From an uncultured Bacteroidales bacterium (GTDB lineage Bacteria > Bacteroidota > Bacteroidia > Bacteroidales > FEN-979): a stretch of 64,000 bases of DNA. Within the stretch, counting starts at the first letter, position 1. Every line of letters starts with the position of its first letter. The notes under the pieces were generated by a model. The model was not told the DNA's origin, did not search any database, and was given only the letters and a program-made list of their open reading frames with translations. The stretch is from assembly GCA_903887775.1 (NCBI GenBank), contig CAISRB010000015.1, positions 80,472 through 144,471 of the forward strand, written 5' to 3'. Both the position numbers and the translations under genes were made by a program. Below, piece after piece: positions 45,409-54,588 of the stretch.

Positions 45409-45771
45409 ATGAAAACAAAAATCGTAATTCTAAGCAGTTTATTATTGTTTGCAATATTGCTGCTATCGGCTAAGGCTTTCAGCCAGGATAAAAAAGTCGC
45501 AACAATCAAGATCAAGACCTCTGCTGTTTGCGATATGTGCAAGGAACGTATTGAGCAGGCAATGGCCTTTGAAAAGGGTGTGAAGACTGCTGTATTGGAT
45601 GTTGATACAAAGATCGTCACCATCACATACAACCCGTCTAAAACAACTCCCGATGATCTTCGCAAGGCTATTTCAAAGCTGGGGTATGATGCAGATAACG
45701 TAGCAAAAGATAAAGCTGCGTATGCCAAACTGCCGGCATGCTGTAAAGTGGATGCAGCGAAGAAAAAATAA
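45409..45771 (+). CDS. Exported heavy-metal-associated (HMA) domain protein
   Basis: 120 residues. Signal peptide to about 25 (AKAFSQ). HMA ferredoxin-like domain with VCDMCKERIEQAM: the metal-binding CxxC is CDMC, with the Gly-Met start of the usual motif replaced by Ala-Val. The C-terminus has a second cysteine pair (PACCKVDAAKKK). A periplasmic metal chaperone or sensor. Follows the TonB receptor; a terminator lies downstream. Confidence 0.88.
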   Translation: MKTKIVILSSLLLFAILLLSAKAFSQDKKVATIKIKTSAVCDMCKERIEQAMAFEKGVKTAVLDVDTKIVTITYNPSKTTPDDLRKAISKLGYDADNVAKDKAAYAKLPACCKVDAAKKK

Positions 45772-45775
45772 AAAA

Positions 45776-45805
45776 TCAGGCCGCCCGGTTTTCCGGGCGG
45801 CCTGA
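45776..45805 (-). terminator. Strong terminator of ppdK
   Basis: 13-bp GC-rich stem TCAGGCCGCCCGG with TTTT loop; on the minus strand it is followed by T-rich sequence (TTTTTTATTTTTT), so it ends ppdK transcription. It also lies just after the HMA gene stop and may serve that gene, with a weaker T tract. Confidence 0.85.
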
Positions 45806-45828
45806 CAATGTTTGAGGTAGTCTAAAGG

Positions 45829-48648
45829 TTATTTTTTCTTTGCAAGCTTTTTAACAGGTTTCGCAGGGGTTTTTGCTTTCTTCGCCTTTGAGGCAGGTGT
45901 GGCTGCTGCTTTAGCCTTCATGTCCTTGATATGAGCATGGGCTGCAGCAAGGCGGGCAATAGGAACCCTGAACGGGGAACAACTCACATAGCTGAATCCA
46001 AGCTGGTAGCAGAATTCAACAGATGAGGGTTCGCCGCCATGTTCTCCGCAGATCCCAATCTTCAGATCTTTGCGAACACTGCGGCCCTTTTCAACAGCGA
46101 TCTTTACCAGCTGGCCAACTCCTTCACGGTCAAGGATGTTGAAGGGGTCAACAGGCAGAATATTCTTGTCCAGATAATCGGGAAGGAAACTGCCAATATC
46201 GTCACGGCTGAATCCAAAGCTCATCTGTGTGAGGTCGTTTGTCCCGAATGAGAAAAACTGGGCAACAGCTGCGATCTTGTCGGCGGTCAGGGCAGCCCTG
46301 GGGATCTCTATCATGGTGCCAACAAGATGAGGAATAGCCTTCATCTTAAACTTGGTGCAGACTTCCTTGTAAACAGTGTCAATAATTGCATACTGATCAA
46401 TAAGCTCCGTATCCACACAGGTCACAGGGATCATGATTTCAGGGAAAGGTTTTTTCTTTTCCTTCATTAATTCTGCTGTAGCTTCGAAAATTGCTCTTAC
46501 CTGCATTTCGGTGATCTCAGGGAATGTAATACCAAGCCGCACACCACGATGGCCCATCATAGGATTGGTCTCATGAAGTGCATTTGCACGCTTGTCAAAT
46601 TCCTGCTGAGAGATCTTCAGGCTGTCGGCAATCTGCTTCCTTCCTTCAGGGTTCTGAGGGATGAACTCGTGCAGGGGAGGATCCAGTGTACGGATGGTAA
46701 CGGGGTAACCGTCCATGGCTGCCATAGTTTGCTTGATATCCTCTTTTACGAACGGGAATAACTCATTCAGGGCTTTGCGCCTTTCTTCCACAGTTTTCGA
46801 AGCTATCATTTTGCGAAGGAGGAACAAAGGTTTCTCTGCATTCTTTCCGTAAAACATATGCTCAGTACGGAAAAGCCCGATACCTTCCGCTCCAAAAGCG
46901 CGGGCTTTCGCGGCATCATCAGGTGTGTCGGCATTGGTACGGACTTTCATCGTGCGCACTGAATCGCAAAGTTTCATGAAAGCCTGGAAGTCGGGGTTCT
47001 CTTCAGCGGCCTTGATCATATTGATTGCGCCGTTGTAAATATATCCCTTTGAACCGTTAAGTGAAATATAGTCTCCTTCTTTCAGGATAATGTTGTCGAT
47101 CTTCATGGTCTTTTTCGAAGCTTCGATTTTGAGTGTACCGGCACCAACGATGCAGCATTTGCCCCATCCGCGGGCTACGAGGGCGGCATGTGAGGTCATG
47201 CCTCCACGGGCCGTCAGGATTGCCTGTGCGGCTCGCATGCCTTCGATATCTTCGGGATTGGTTTCTTCACGGACAAGGATCACTGTTTTGCCTTTCTTCG
47301 CCCATGCTACAGCTTCTTCAGATGTGAACACGATCTGTCCGGAAGCACCTCCGGGTCCTGCAGGTAAGCCTTTTGCAACAGGTTTCACTTTCTTTTCAGC
47401 AGCGGGATCAAGAACCGGGTGTAACAGCTCATCAAGCTGATGAGGCTCAACGCGTAACACGGCTTCTTCCCTGGTGATCAGTTTCTCGGCATACATTTCA
47501 AGAGCCATCTTAACAGCAGCCGGACCATTACGCTTTCCAACACGGCACTGCAGCATATACAGTTTGCCGTCCTGTATCGTGAACTCAATATCGAGCATGT
47601 TGCGGTAATGTTTCTCGAGTTTCTTTTCAATGGCATCAAGCTCTTTATATACGACCCTCATTGAAGTTTCAAGTGAAGGAAGATGCTGGGTGTGTTCGTT
47701 CTTTCCAATTTCATTGATGGGATTGGGTGTGCGGATACCGGCAACGACGTCTTCTCCCTGTGCATTTGGCAACCATTCGCCGTAAAAGTACTTCTCGCCT
47801 GTTGCCGGGTTACGTGTAAATGCAACCCCGGTTGCAGAAGTGTCTCCCATGTTGCCAAATACCATCGACTGCACTGTGACGGCAGTTCCCCACGCATCGG
47901 GTATTCCCTCAAAACGGCGGTAGGAGATGGCACGTTTTCCATTCCAGCTCTGGAATACAGCGCCGACAGCTCCCCACAGCTGCTCCATTGCATCTTCAGG
48001 GAAAGGTTTGCCTAAAACTTCCTTTACTTTCTTCTTATATATCTCGATCAGTTTCTTCAGGTCTTCAGCCGTAAGATCGGTGTCACTTTTGACTTTTTTA
48101 GCTTCCTTCATCCTGTGAAGTTCACGCTCAAGCTGCACTCTAACCCCCATACCTTCTTTCGGTTCGATGCCCGCTGCTTTCTCCATAACCACATCGGAAT
48201 ACATCTGGATAAGGCGGCGTTGAGAGTCATAAACGAACCTCGGATTTTTTGTCTTTTTGATGAGGGCTTCGCGGGTGATATCATTCAAACCAACATTCAG
48301 GACGGTTTCCATCATACCGGGCATCGATGCGCGTGCCCCGGAACGTACAGACACGAGAAGGGGGTTGGTCTTGTTGCCAAACAAAGCGCCCATTTCTTTC
48401 TCCGTCTTTTTGAGTGCATCAAGCACCTGTTTCTTCAATTCCTTAGGATAGTTCTTCTTGTTTTCGTAGTAAGCTGTGCATACTTCCGTGGTTATTGTGA
48501 AACCTGCAGGAACCGGCAGTCCGATATTTACCATTTCAGCAAGGTTTGCTCCCTTACCGCCGAGCAGATTTTTCATGTCGGCTTCACCCTCGGCTTTTTT
48601 ACCGCCGAAATAATACACGTACTTCTTTTCTTTTACTGATTTAGCCAT
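45829..48648 (-). CDS. ppdK: Pyruvate, phosphate dikinase
   Basis: 939 residues. N-terminal ATP-grasp domain (FGGKKAEGEADMKNLLGGKG), phosphohistidine domain with GGMTSHAALVARG (His about 485), and C-terminal PEP/pyruvate barrel with FGTNDLTQMSFGFSRDD and CGEHGGEPSSVEFC. Interconverts pyruvate, ATP and phosphate with PEP, AMP and pyrophosphate; it may run either way in anaerobes. The C-terminal 30 residues are an Ala/Lys/Pro tail, unusual for the family. A TAATTTTG -7 box lies at 48698-48705. Confidence 0.96.
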   Translation of the reverse strand: MAKSVKEKKYVYYFGGKKAEGEADMKNLLGGKGANLAEMVNIGLPVPAGFTITTEVCTAYYENKKNYPKELKKQVLDALKKTEKEMGALFGNKTNPLLVSVRSGARASMPGMMETVLNVGLNDITREALIKKTKNPRFVYDSQRRLIQMYSDVVMEKAAGIEPKEGMGVRVQLERELHRMKEAKKVKSDTDLTAEDLKKLIEIYKKKVKEVLGKPFPEDAMEQLWGAVGAVFQSWNGKRAISYRRFEGIPDAWGTAVTVQSMVFGNMGDTSATGVAFTRNPATGEKYFYGEWLPNAQGEDVVAGIRTPNPINEIGKNEHTQHLPSLETSMRVVYKELDAIEKKLEKHYRNMLDIEFTIQDGKLYMLQCRVGKRNGPAAVKMALEMYAEKLITREEAVLRVEPHQLDELLHPVLDPAAEKKVKPVAKGLPAGPGGASGQIVFTSEEAVAWAKKGKTVILVREETNPEDIEGMRAAQAILTARGGMTSHAALVARGWGKCCIVGAGTLKIEASKKTMKIDNIILKEGDYISLNGSKGYIYNGAINMIKAAEENPDFQAFMKLCDSVRTMKVRTNADTPDDAAKARAFGAEGIGLFRTEHMFYGKNAEKPLFLLRKMIASKTVEERRKALNELFPFVKEDIKQTMAAMDGYPVTIRTLDPPLHEFIPQNPEGRKQIADSLKISQQEFDKRANALHETNPMMGHRGVRLGITFPEITEMQVRAIFEATAELMKEKKKPFPEIMIPVTCVDTELIDQYAIIDTVYKEVCTKFKMKAIPHLVGTMIEIPRAALTADKIAAVAQFFSFGTNDLTQMSFGFSRDDIGSFLPDYLDKNILPVDPFNILDREGVGQLVKIAVEKGRSVRKDLKIGICGEHGGEPSSVEFCYQLGFSYVSCSPFRVPIARLAAAHAHIKDMKAKAAATPASKAKKAKTPAKPVKKLAKKK

Positions 48649-48811
48649 AGTTTTATAGTTTTTTAAAGGATTGTTTCTTCGTCAAAATTTGAACCTGCAA
48701 AATTACAAGAATTTTCAACTTAAAGAATTAATTCTCAGGGAAAATTCGTTGGTTTTTAATGTCTGCGGATGAGTTCTCAGGCAGGCCGGGGATGTTCACC
48801 CAGGGCCAGCC

Positions 48812-49507
48812 TTAATAATCGAGTTTGCCAATGTTTCCCATATTCCACAGTATCCATTCCTGGCGTGACCTGACATAATTCGTGGGAAACCTTGGGTCCC
48901 ATTTCTGCGGATTGGGCAGGATGGCTGCAAGCAGGGCCGATTCAGACCGTGAAAGTGAAGCCGCGTGCTTGTTAAAATAAATAAGGGAGGCTGCCTCGGC
49001 TCCATAAATTCCCTTACCTGTCTCGATCACGTTCAGGTATACTTCGATGATCCTTTTCTTGCTCCATACCATCTCAATGAGGAATGTGAAATAGACCTCA
49101 AGCCCTTTTCTGAGCCAGGAACGCTGTGGCCAAAGAAAAACATTTTTCGCTGTCTGCTGCGAAATGGTGCTGGCGCCATGGATTTTTTTACCCTTATGCG
49201 TATCATTAAACTCCCTTGCCTGGTCTATGGCGTTGATGTCAAAGCCATTATGCTCCAGAAAACGGTTGTCCTCTGAAGCAACAACGGCAAGCTGAAGAGC
49301 AGGGGAGATGCTGTCGAGACTCACCCAATCCTGTTTCATCTTCAAAGCCTGTCCTGAAAAACCCTGCCCTGCAAGTCTTATGACCATCAGAGGCGTTATG
49401 GGCGGGTTAACGAATTTATAAAGTATGGCACAGCATGTGGAAGTCGCCAGAAAAGCAATGAAAATGTACATTACCCACTTTAAGATCCGTTTAATAATTT
49501 TCCACAT
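48812..49507 (-). CDS. mtgA: Monofunctional peptidoglycan glycosyltransferase
   Basis: 231 residues. One N-terminal membrane helix (about 10-32), then GT51 domain with the EDNRFLEHNGFD motif (catalytic Glu) and GASTISQQTAKNVFLWPQRSW. Polymerises lipid II into glycan strands without a transpeptidase domain. No clear promoter. Confidence 0.94.
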   Translation of the reverse strand: MWKIIKRILKWVMYIFIAFLATSTCCAILYKFVNPPITPLMVIRLAGQGFSGQALKMKQDWVSLDSISPALQLAVVASEDNRFLEHNGFDINAIDQAREFNDTHKGKKIHGASTISQQTAKNVFLWPQRSWLRKGLEVYFTFLIEMVWSKKRIIEVYLNVIETGKGIYGAEAASLIYFNKHAASLSRSESALLAAILPNPQKWDPRFPTNYVRSRQEWILWNMGNIGKLDY

Positions 49508-49747
49508 CCCCGATTGTTTTGCGTTTTGGTGTTTTGCTTATTGCTCTTCGCTCATGGCTCTTGGCTTTTCGCTTTTATTCGCACCAATTGTTTATTTCTG
49601 TTGTGTGCTCATTTACTCATTACATCTTTTATTTTTTTCGGGTATTCGTGATTGCTTCGCAATACGGCTTCGGCGAACGCTTATCGCTTATCGCTTTATT
49701 AGGTATGCAAAATTAATACATTCCTTCAACACTTCAAGCCTTCATTC
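49508..49747. repeat. Low-complexity word repeats between mtgA and the LKR gene
   Basis: Reverse-strand words such as AAGCGAAAAGCCAAGAGC, AAGCAAAACACCAAAACGC and AAGCGATAAGCGATAAGCG. No gene is convincing here; open frames on the plus strand are by-products. Ends in the LKR promoter. Confidence 0.6.
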
Positions 49748-49778
49748 CTTGCCATCTCCCCGGCATTTCGTACTTTTG
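49748..49778 (+). promoter_or_regulatory. Promoter of the lysine-degradation genes
   Basis: CTTG-N19-TACTTTTG, close to the Bacteroidetes consensus; start near 49784, leader about 19 nt before the ATG at 49803. Confidence 0.6.
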
Positions 49779-49802
49779 CAGTAAAATCCAACCTGATTTT
49801 GT

Positions 49803-51113
49803 ATGAGCAACTACATCGGCATCCGGCACGAAGATAAATATGAAGATGAGCGTCGTGCCCCGCTTACTCCCAAACACGTGGCAAGGCTTGTTAAGCAAAA
49901 AAAGCTTGATATTGTCGTTGAAACATCTTCGAAAAGAATATTCTCCGACATGGAATACATTCAGGCAGGAGCCACCATCTGCGATAACCTGAACGACTGC
50001 TCAGTGATCTTCGGGGTAAAAGAGATCCCCGAGTACTGTTTCGAGCCTGAAAAAACCTATGTTTTTTTTGCTCATGTGATCAAGGGCCAGAAATATAACA
50101 TGCCTATGCTTAAACGCATGATGGAACTGAAATGTAACCTCATCGAATACGAGAAGATCGTCGATGAACAGGGTAAACGGCTTATTTTCTTCGGGCGCTA
50201 CGCCGGCATGGCAGGAATGATCAACACCTTCTGGTCATTGGGTCTCCGGCTCAAGGATTTTGGCTTTAATACGGAGCTTCTCAAGATCAAACAGGCTCAT
50301 GGCTATGCTTCCCTGAAAGAAGCGAAGGATGCAATCTCCTACGTTGGGGAATTGATAGCTGAAAACGGGATTAATCCTATATTCCGCCCCTTTGTTATCG
50401 GGTTTACCGGATACGGAAATGTTTCCCAGGGCGCTCAGGAGATCTGTGGCCTTCTTCCTGTTAAGGAGATCTCCGCTGAGAAACTTCTGGAACTTCAGAA
50501 AAGAAAGCATGTGCCTAATAACATTGTTTACAAGGTTGTATTCAGGGAAGAGGACCTGTATGAAAATATTCACGGCAATCCTTTTGACCTGCATGAGTAT
50601 ATGCACAATCCACAGGATTTCAGGAGCAAGTTTGAACAGTATCTGCCGTTCATCTCTGTCCTGATCAATTGTGTATACTGGGATAAGAAATATCCGAAGC
50701 TGGTCACGAAAGATTATCTTGAAAAACTATACGAAAACGGACATCCGAAACTTACGGTGATCGGGGATATCAGTTGCGATGTTGAAGGCTCGGTAGAATG
50801 CACCTTGCATCCCACAGTGATTTCGGATCCGGTTTTTGTTTATAATCCGATACAGCGCACGGCCACCACAGGTCATAAAGGCGAAGGCTTGCTCGTTATG
50901 GCTGTGGATATACTTCCTGCCGAATTGCCCAGGGATTCATCAGATGGTTTTGCAGATGTCCTTGTAAACTTCGTCAAACCTATTGCTGATGCTGATTTTG
51001 ATGAGCCATTCGAAGATCTTGACCTCCCCCGGGCCATCAAAAAAGGGCTTATACTGCATAAAGGAGAACTCACCCCCGAATATAAATACCTGGAAGAATT
51101 TATAAATTGTTGA
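49803..51113 (+). CDS. Lysine-ketoglutarate reductase (saccharopine-forming) domain protein
   Basis: 436 residues. The N-terminal half (IGIRHEDKYEDERRAPLTPKHVARL) is the alanine dehydrogenase/PNT N-terminal type, followed by a Rossmann domain (GFTGYGNVSQGAQEICGLLP). It matches the reductase part of the eukaryotic bifunctional AASS. It joins lysine and 2-oxoglutarate to saccharopine. The next gene encodes the dehydrogenase half. Alternative: a diaminopimelate- or alanine-dehydrogenase-like enzyme; the pairing makes LKR more likely. Confidence 0.85.
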   Translation: MSNYIGIRHEDKYEDERRAPLTPKHVARLVKQKKLDIVVETSSKRIFSDMEYIQAGATICDNLNDCSVIFGVKEIPEYCFEPEKTYVFFAHVIKGQKYNMPMLKRMMELKCNLIEYEKIVDEQGKRLIFFGRYAGMAGMINTFWSLGLRLKDFGFNTELLKIKQAHGYASLKEAKDAISYVGELIAENGINPIFRPFVIGFTGYGNVSQGAQEICGLLPVKEISAEKLLELQKRKHVPNNIVYKVVFREEDLYENIHGNPFDLHEYMHNPQDFRSKFEQYLPFISVLINCVYWDKKYPKLVTKDYLEKLYENGHPKLTVIGDISCDVEGSVECTLHPTVISDPVFVYNPIQRTATTGHKGEGLLVMAVDILPAELPRDSSDGFADVLVNFVKPIADADFDEPFEDLDLPRAIKKGLILHKGELTPEYKYLEEFINC

Positions 51114-51152
51114 AGGAATGATTATCGTTTGTCAAAGGCTTGATAAACATCA

Positions 51153-51250
51153 TGGCGATGTACAATGTACCATGTACAAATTGACAAATACAATAACGCT
51201 TTAACCCAAAACACCCTAACGGTCTAACGCAAAAACGCATAACGCTAAAT
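51153..51250. repeat. Composite repeat, copy 2, with AACGC words
   Basis: GATGTACAATGTACCATG, TACAAATTGACAAATACAAT, then degenerate words (AACGCTTTAACCCAAAAC, AACGCAAAAACGCATAACGC) up to the next ATG. Same layout as 45325-45398. Confidence 0.85.
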
Positions 51251-51251
51251 T

Positions 51252-52631
51252 ATGACTCAGAAAATTCTCATACTCGGCTCAGGGCTGGTTGCCAGGCCGA
51301 TCGTAAATCACCTTATTTCAAAGGGTTATCTGGTTACAATAGCATCCAATACACCTGAACGTGCCATCGGAATGATCAATGGGCATCCCTCCGGTAAATC
51401 GGTATTTTGGGAAGCAACGGATGAAGCCTCCCTTGACTCCCTTATCTCCGGGCATGACCTGACTGTAAGTCTTCTTCCATATACCTTTCATGCCATGGTA
51501 GCCCGTCATTGCATCGCCCATAAAAAGAATATGGTGACCACTTCTTATGTAAAGCCCGAAATGCGGGAATTGGATCAAAAAGCAAAGGAAGCCGGGATTA
51601 TAATTCTGAACGAAATCGGTCTCGATCCCGGCATCGACCATATGTCGGCAATGCGCATCATTGATCATATTCATTCGAAAGGTGGAGCGGTGCTTGAATT
51701 TTACAGCATTTGCGGGGCACTGCCGGCTCCTGAATCAGCAGATAATCCTTTTAAATACAAGTTTTCGTGGAGCCCGAAAGGGGTTGTGATGGCAGGAAAC
51801 AATGACGCACTTTACCTTCGCCATCGAAATCCGGTAAACGTGCCTACAAATGAACTTTTCAAAAATCCTTTCGTTGTGAATTTTCCGCAGGTCGGACAGC
51901 TTGAGGTCTATCCTAACCGTGATTCTCTTGCGTACAGGGACATATATGGAATTCCTGAGGCGCTGACAGTCTACCGGGGTACGTTCCGCTACCGGGGTTG
52001 GTGCGAAACGATGAATGTTATCAAGCAACTCAGCTTAATATCCAATGAGAAGCAGGATATGACAGGCATGAGTTATGCTGATATGGTTAGGAGGCAGCTG
52101 GGAAAATTGAATACTCGAATAACGAATAACGAATTAAGAATTTCGAATGAAAAAGTTGGTTTAAAGCAGGAGATTGCTGACACCCTGGATATCCCGGGAA
52201 ATTCTCATGCTCTTAATGCGATGGAATGGCTCGGATTATTTGAAGATAAGCCCATGAACCGTAAAACAGACAGCACTTTTGAAGTCGTCTCAGACCTGAT
52301 GATCTCAAAAATGGGCCTTGGTGACAATGAAAGGGATATGGTTGTGCTTCAGCATACTTTTCTTGCCGGTTATTCTGACGGCAGTAAGGAAGTGATACGT
52401 TCACGCATGCTTGATTTCGGTTCTCCGTCAACCGATACATCAATAGCCCGTACGGTTGCCCTGCCGGCAGCTATCGGAGTTGAAATGATACTAAAAGGAG
52501 AAATCAGGGAAAAAGGAGTTCATATCCCTGTCATTCCTTCCATTTATGAACCAGTTCTGAACGCGCTGGAGGCACTTGGAATAAAAATGACAGAGGAATT
52601 CGGACTCCCTGTCTCCGAAAATATTCTTTAA
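51252..52631 (+). CDS. Saccharopine dehydrogenase (glutamate-forming) homologue
   Basis: 459 residues. N-terminal Rossmann GSGLVARPIVNHLISKG, NEIGLDPGIDHMSAM, FRYRGWCETMNVIKQL, and the late DGSKEVIRSRMLDFG are features of the C-terminal half of AASS. Splits saccharopine to glutamate and aminoadipate semialdehyde. Residues 287-300 (NTRITNNELRISNE) come from an in-frame short-word repeat. Gap to the LKR gene is 138 nt, filled by a composite repeat. Confidence 0.85.
   Translation: MTQKILILGSGLVARPIVNHLISKGYLVTIASNTPERAIGMINGHPSGKSVFWEATDEASLDSLISGHDLTVSLLPYTFHAMVARHCIAHKKNMVTTSYVKPEMRELDQKAKEAGIIILNEIGLDPGIDHMSAMRIIDHIHSKGGAVLEFYSICGALPAPESADNPFKYKFSWSPKGVVMAGNNDALYLRHRNPVNVPTNELFKNPFVVNFPQVGQLEVYPNRDSLAYRDIYGIPEALTVYRGTFRYRGWCETMNVIKQLSLISNEKQDMTGMSYADMVRRQLGKLNTRITNNELRISNEKVGLKQEIADTLDIPGNSHALNAMEWLGLFEDKPMNRKTDSTFEVVSDLMISKMGLGDNERDMVVLQHTFLAGYSDGSKEVIRSRMLDFGSPSTDTSIARTVALPAAIGVEMILKGEIREKGVHIPVIPSIYEPVLNALEALGIKMTEEFGLPVSENIL
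52110..52151 (+). repeat. In-frame word-repeat insertion inside the saccharopine dehydrogenase gene
   Basis: Words CGAATAACGAATAACGAATT and AAGAATTTCGAATGAA encode the 14-residue NTRITNNELRISNE between two conserved-looking stretches (YADMVRRQLG and LDIPGNSHAL). Length is a multiple of three, so the frame survives. Confidence 0.6.
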
Positions 52632-52716
52632 TTCCAGTCTTTAACACTTATCTCTGAACCTAACCTCCGCCTGCAGGTACCCTGAACCCCACTCTAAACC
52701 CCAACTTTGAAAACTT

Positions 52717-53595
52717 ATGGCCAAACTGATCGCTGTAATAATTCTTGTCATAGTAATTTATGCTGTGATTACAATGCGCAAAAAACCGGGCAGTTCATCC
52801 GGAAGTAATGCAAACGATGGCAATGGCCCTAAAGCGAATGTGCCACCCCCGAACAATGGCTCGTTCAGGTCTCCTTCATCAGGTGGATACAGCAAATGGG
52901 TAGGTGGCGGACTTGGCTGGGTTTTTGGAGGGCCTATTGGCGGCATCCTGGGTTTTGCCCTGGGTTCGATGTTTGAAGGAATGAATAAAGGTGATTACTC
53001 CTACCGGGGTACTCCCAGAGGTGATTTTGCAATGAGCCTGCTCGTGCTTTCAGCAGCCGTGATGAAAGCCGATGAAAAGGTGGTGAAGGCTGAGCTCGAT
53101 TATGTAAGGAGCTTCTTCATCCGCCAGTTTGGAGAAGAAGAAGGATCAAGACTGATCGTTATGCTCAGGGAGATCCTGAAGCAAGACATCCGGCTCCAGG
53201 AAGTAAGCGTCCAGGTCGGACAATACATGGATTATTCCTCGAAGCTTACGCTGCTTCATTTTCTTTTCGGCATCGCAGCTGCTGATGGGGAATACCACCC
53301 TGATGAAGTTTCGGTGATAGGCACCATTGCTGGTTTTATGGGTATCAGTGACCAGGACTATACTTCGGTAAAGGCCATGTTTGTAAAAGACACGAATTGG
53401 GCCTATACGGTGCTTGAGATTACGCCCGATGCCAGTGATGATGAGATTAAAAAAGCCTACCGTGAAATGGCGAAGAAACATCATCCTGATATGGTAGCTC
53501 AGCTGGGTGAAGACATTAAACGTTCGGCAACGGAGAAATTCCAGAAAATAAATTCTGCATACGAAGAGATAAAAAAACAAAGAAGCATGGTCTGA
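52717..53595 (+). CDS. TerB-DnaJ (DjlA-like) membrane-anchored co-chaperone
   Basis: 292 residues. N-terminal membrane helix (1-18), a Ser/Gly/Asn/Pro linker, glycine-zipper-like [21 protein letters not shown] (about 65-88), TerB domain (about 100-220), and a C-terminal J domain with HPD in KKHHPDMV. DjlA-type proteins stimulate DnaK at the membrane; the glycine-rich segment may be a second membrane element. Confidence 0.88.
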   Translation: MAKLIAVIILVIVIYAVITMRKKPGSSSGSNANDGNGPKANVPPPNNGSFRSPSSGGYSKWVGGGLGWVFGGPIGGILGFALGSMFEGMNKGDYSYRGTPRGDFAMSLLVLSAAVMKADEKVVKAELDYVRSFFIRQFGEEEGSRLIVMLREILKQDIRLQEVSVQVGQYMDYSSKLTLLHFLFGIAAADGEYHPDEVSVIGTIAGFMGISDQDYTSVKAMFVKDTNWAYTVLEITPDASDDEIKKAYREMAKKHHPDMVAQLGEDIKRSATEKFQKINSAYEEIKKQRSMV

Positions 53596-53612
53596 TTACC
53601 TTATGGATCTGC

Positions 53613-54320
53613 TTATCGTTTTATCGTGTCAAGTTCCTCAAACGAAAGGTCCATCAGCTCGTAATCTCTCCATCCCTGATAATCAAAATGCCACCATTCA
53701 CTGGAATACACCGTAAATCCGTATTTCGACATTATATTTATCAGCAGTTGCCTGTTTTGTTTGGCAATTTCGGGGATTTGCTGATAAGCAGGGCTGGCTT
53801 TGGGCGTGAAATCATCAAACGGGGTCGGCATCTGCAGCTCTTTCCCCGTTTTCAGGTTTACAAGGCTCACATCCACCGCACACCCGCGGTTATGCCTGGA
53901 ACCTGTTGCGGGCGATGCAACATAAGCTGTGTCATGAATAATGTCCCAGAAAAGAAGCGTGGCGGCATATGGTCTGTACGCATCAAAAACTTTCAGCCCG
54001 AGGCCCATTGCCTGTAATTCCTTCTGAACAAGGGCAAGGGCTTCTGCAACCCTGAGTCTTGCAAAAGCACGTGCCGAGGTATACACCCGTTTGTTCGTAA
54101 AATTATTTGTTGTCGCATACCTGATGTCCAGTACGATCCCGGGTACAGCTTTATGCAGGTCGATTAACAGTTTCAGGCTGTCTTTATGAATTTGTCCGGT
54201 GTAAGCCTGAGTGCTTGAAATGATGTTGAGGTGATAGGGATTTCTTTTCGTCTCCTGGGCCGGCAGGCATGTGGAGAGAAGCAAAAGAAAGAGCAGAGCT
54301 TTAATACGGTTGTGGTTCAT
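53613..54320 (-). CDS. D-alanyl-D-alanine dipeptidase, VanX/DdpX family
   Basis: 235 residues with signal peptide (to about 22). M15D zinc-site motifs SRHNRGCAVD (about 137-146) and EWWHFDY (about 203-209) are present, with catalytic Glu in the second. Cleaves D-Ala-D-Ala, more probably for peptidoglycan recycling than for glycopeptide resistance, since no vanHA genes are nearby. Its start touches copy A of the hairpin element. Confidence 0.92.
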   Translation of the reverse strand: MNHNRIKALLFLLLLSTCLPAQETKRNPYHLNIISSTQAYTGQIHKDSLKLLIDLHKAVPGIVLDIRYATTNNFTNKRVYTSARAFARLRVAEALALVQKELQAMGLGLKVFDAYRPYAATLLFWDIIHDTAYVASPATGSRHNRGCAVDVSLVNLKTGKELQMPTPFDDFTPKASPAYQQIPEIAKQNRQLLINIMSKYGFTVYSSEWWHFDYQGWRDYELMDLSFEELDTIKR

Positions 54321-54412
54321 CTGTTAAAATGTATTTTTTTGCAAATTGGTCAGATGGAATACCCTGATTGTCATTCGTGCTTGTATTATCGCGGTTTGTA
54401 AGGGTATTTCAT
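54318..54412. repeat. Hairpin element, copy A
   Basis: CATCTGTTAA then TTTTGCAAATTGGT, then CAGATGGAATACCCT and, 35 nt later, AGGGTATTTCATCTG, its near-perfect reverse complement (one mismatch in 15). Copy B follows directly and copy C is at 61143. Confidence 0.85.
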
Positions 54413-54504
54413 CTGTTAATGTTTATATTTTTGCAAATTGGTCAGATGGAATACCCTGATTGTCATTCGTGCTTGTATTATCGCGGTTTGTAAGGGTATT
54501 TCAT
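54410..54504. repeat. Hairpin element, copy B
   Basis: Tandem copy of the preceding element, identical over about 75 nt from the TTTTGCAAATTGG on. Non-coding region upstream of the OYE-family gene. Confidence 0.85.
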
Positions 54505-54588
54505 GAATCTGTTCCTGTTTTTAATATCTTCGCGGAAGAAGTGATATTAATTTCTCAAAGATCTGAAAAATTCACATATTAATTTTTT

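Noticed and set aside
49425..49784. 119-codon plus-strand frame antisense to mtgA
   Set aside because: Runs through low-complexity words and the promoter of the lysine genes; no protein features.
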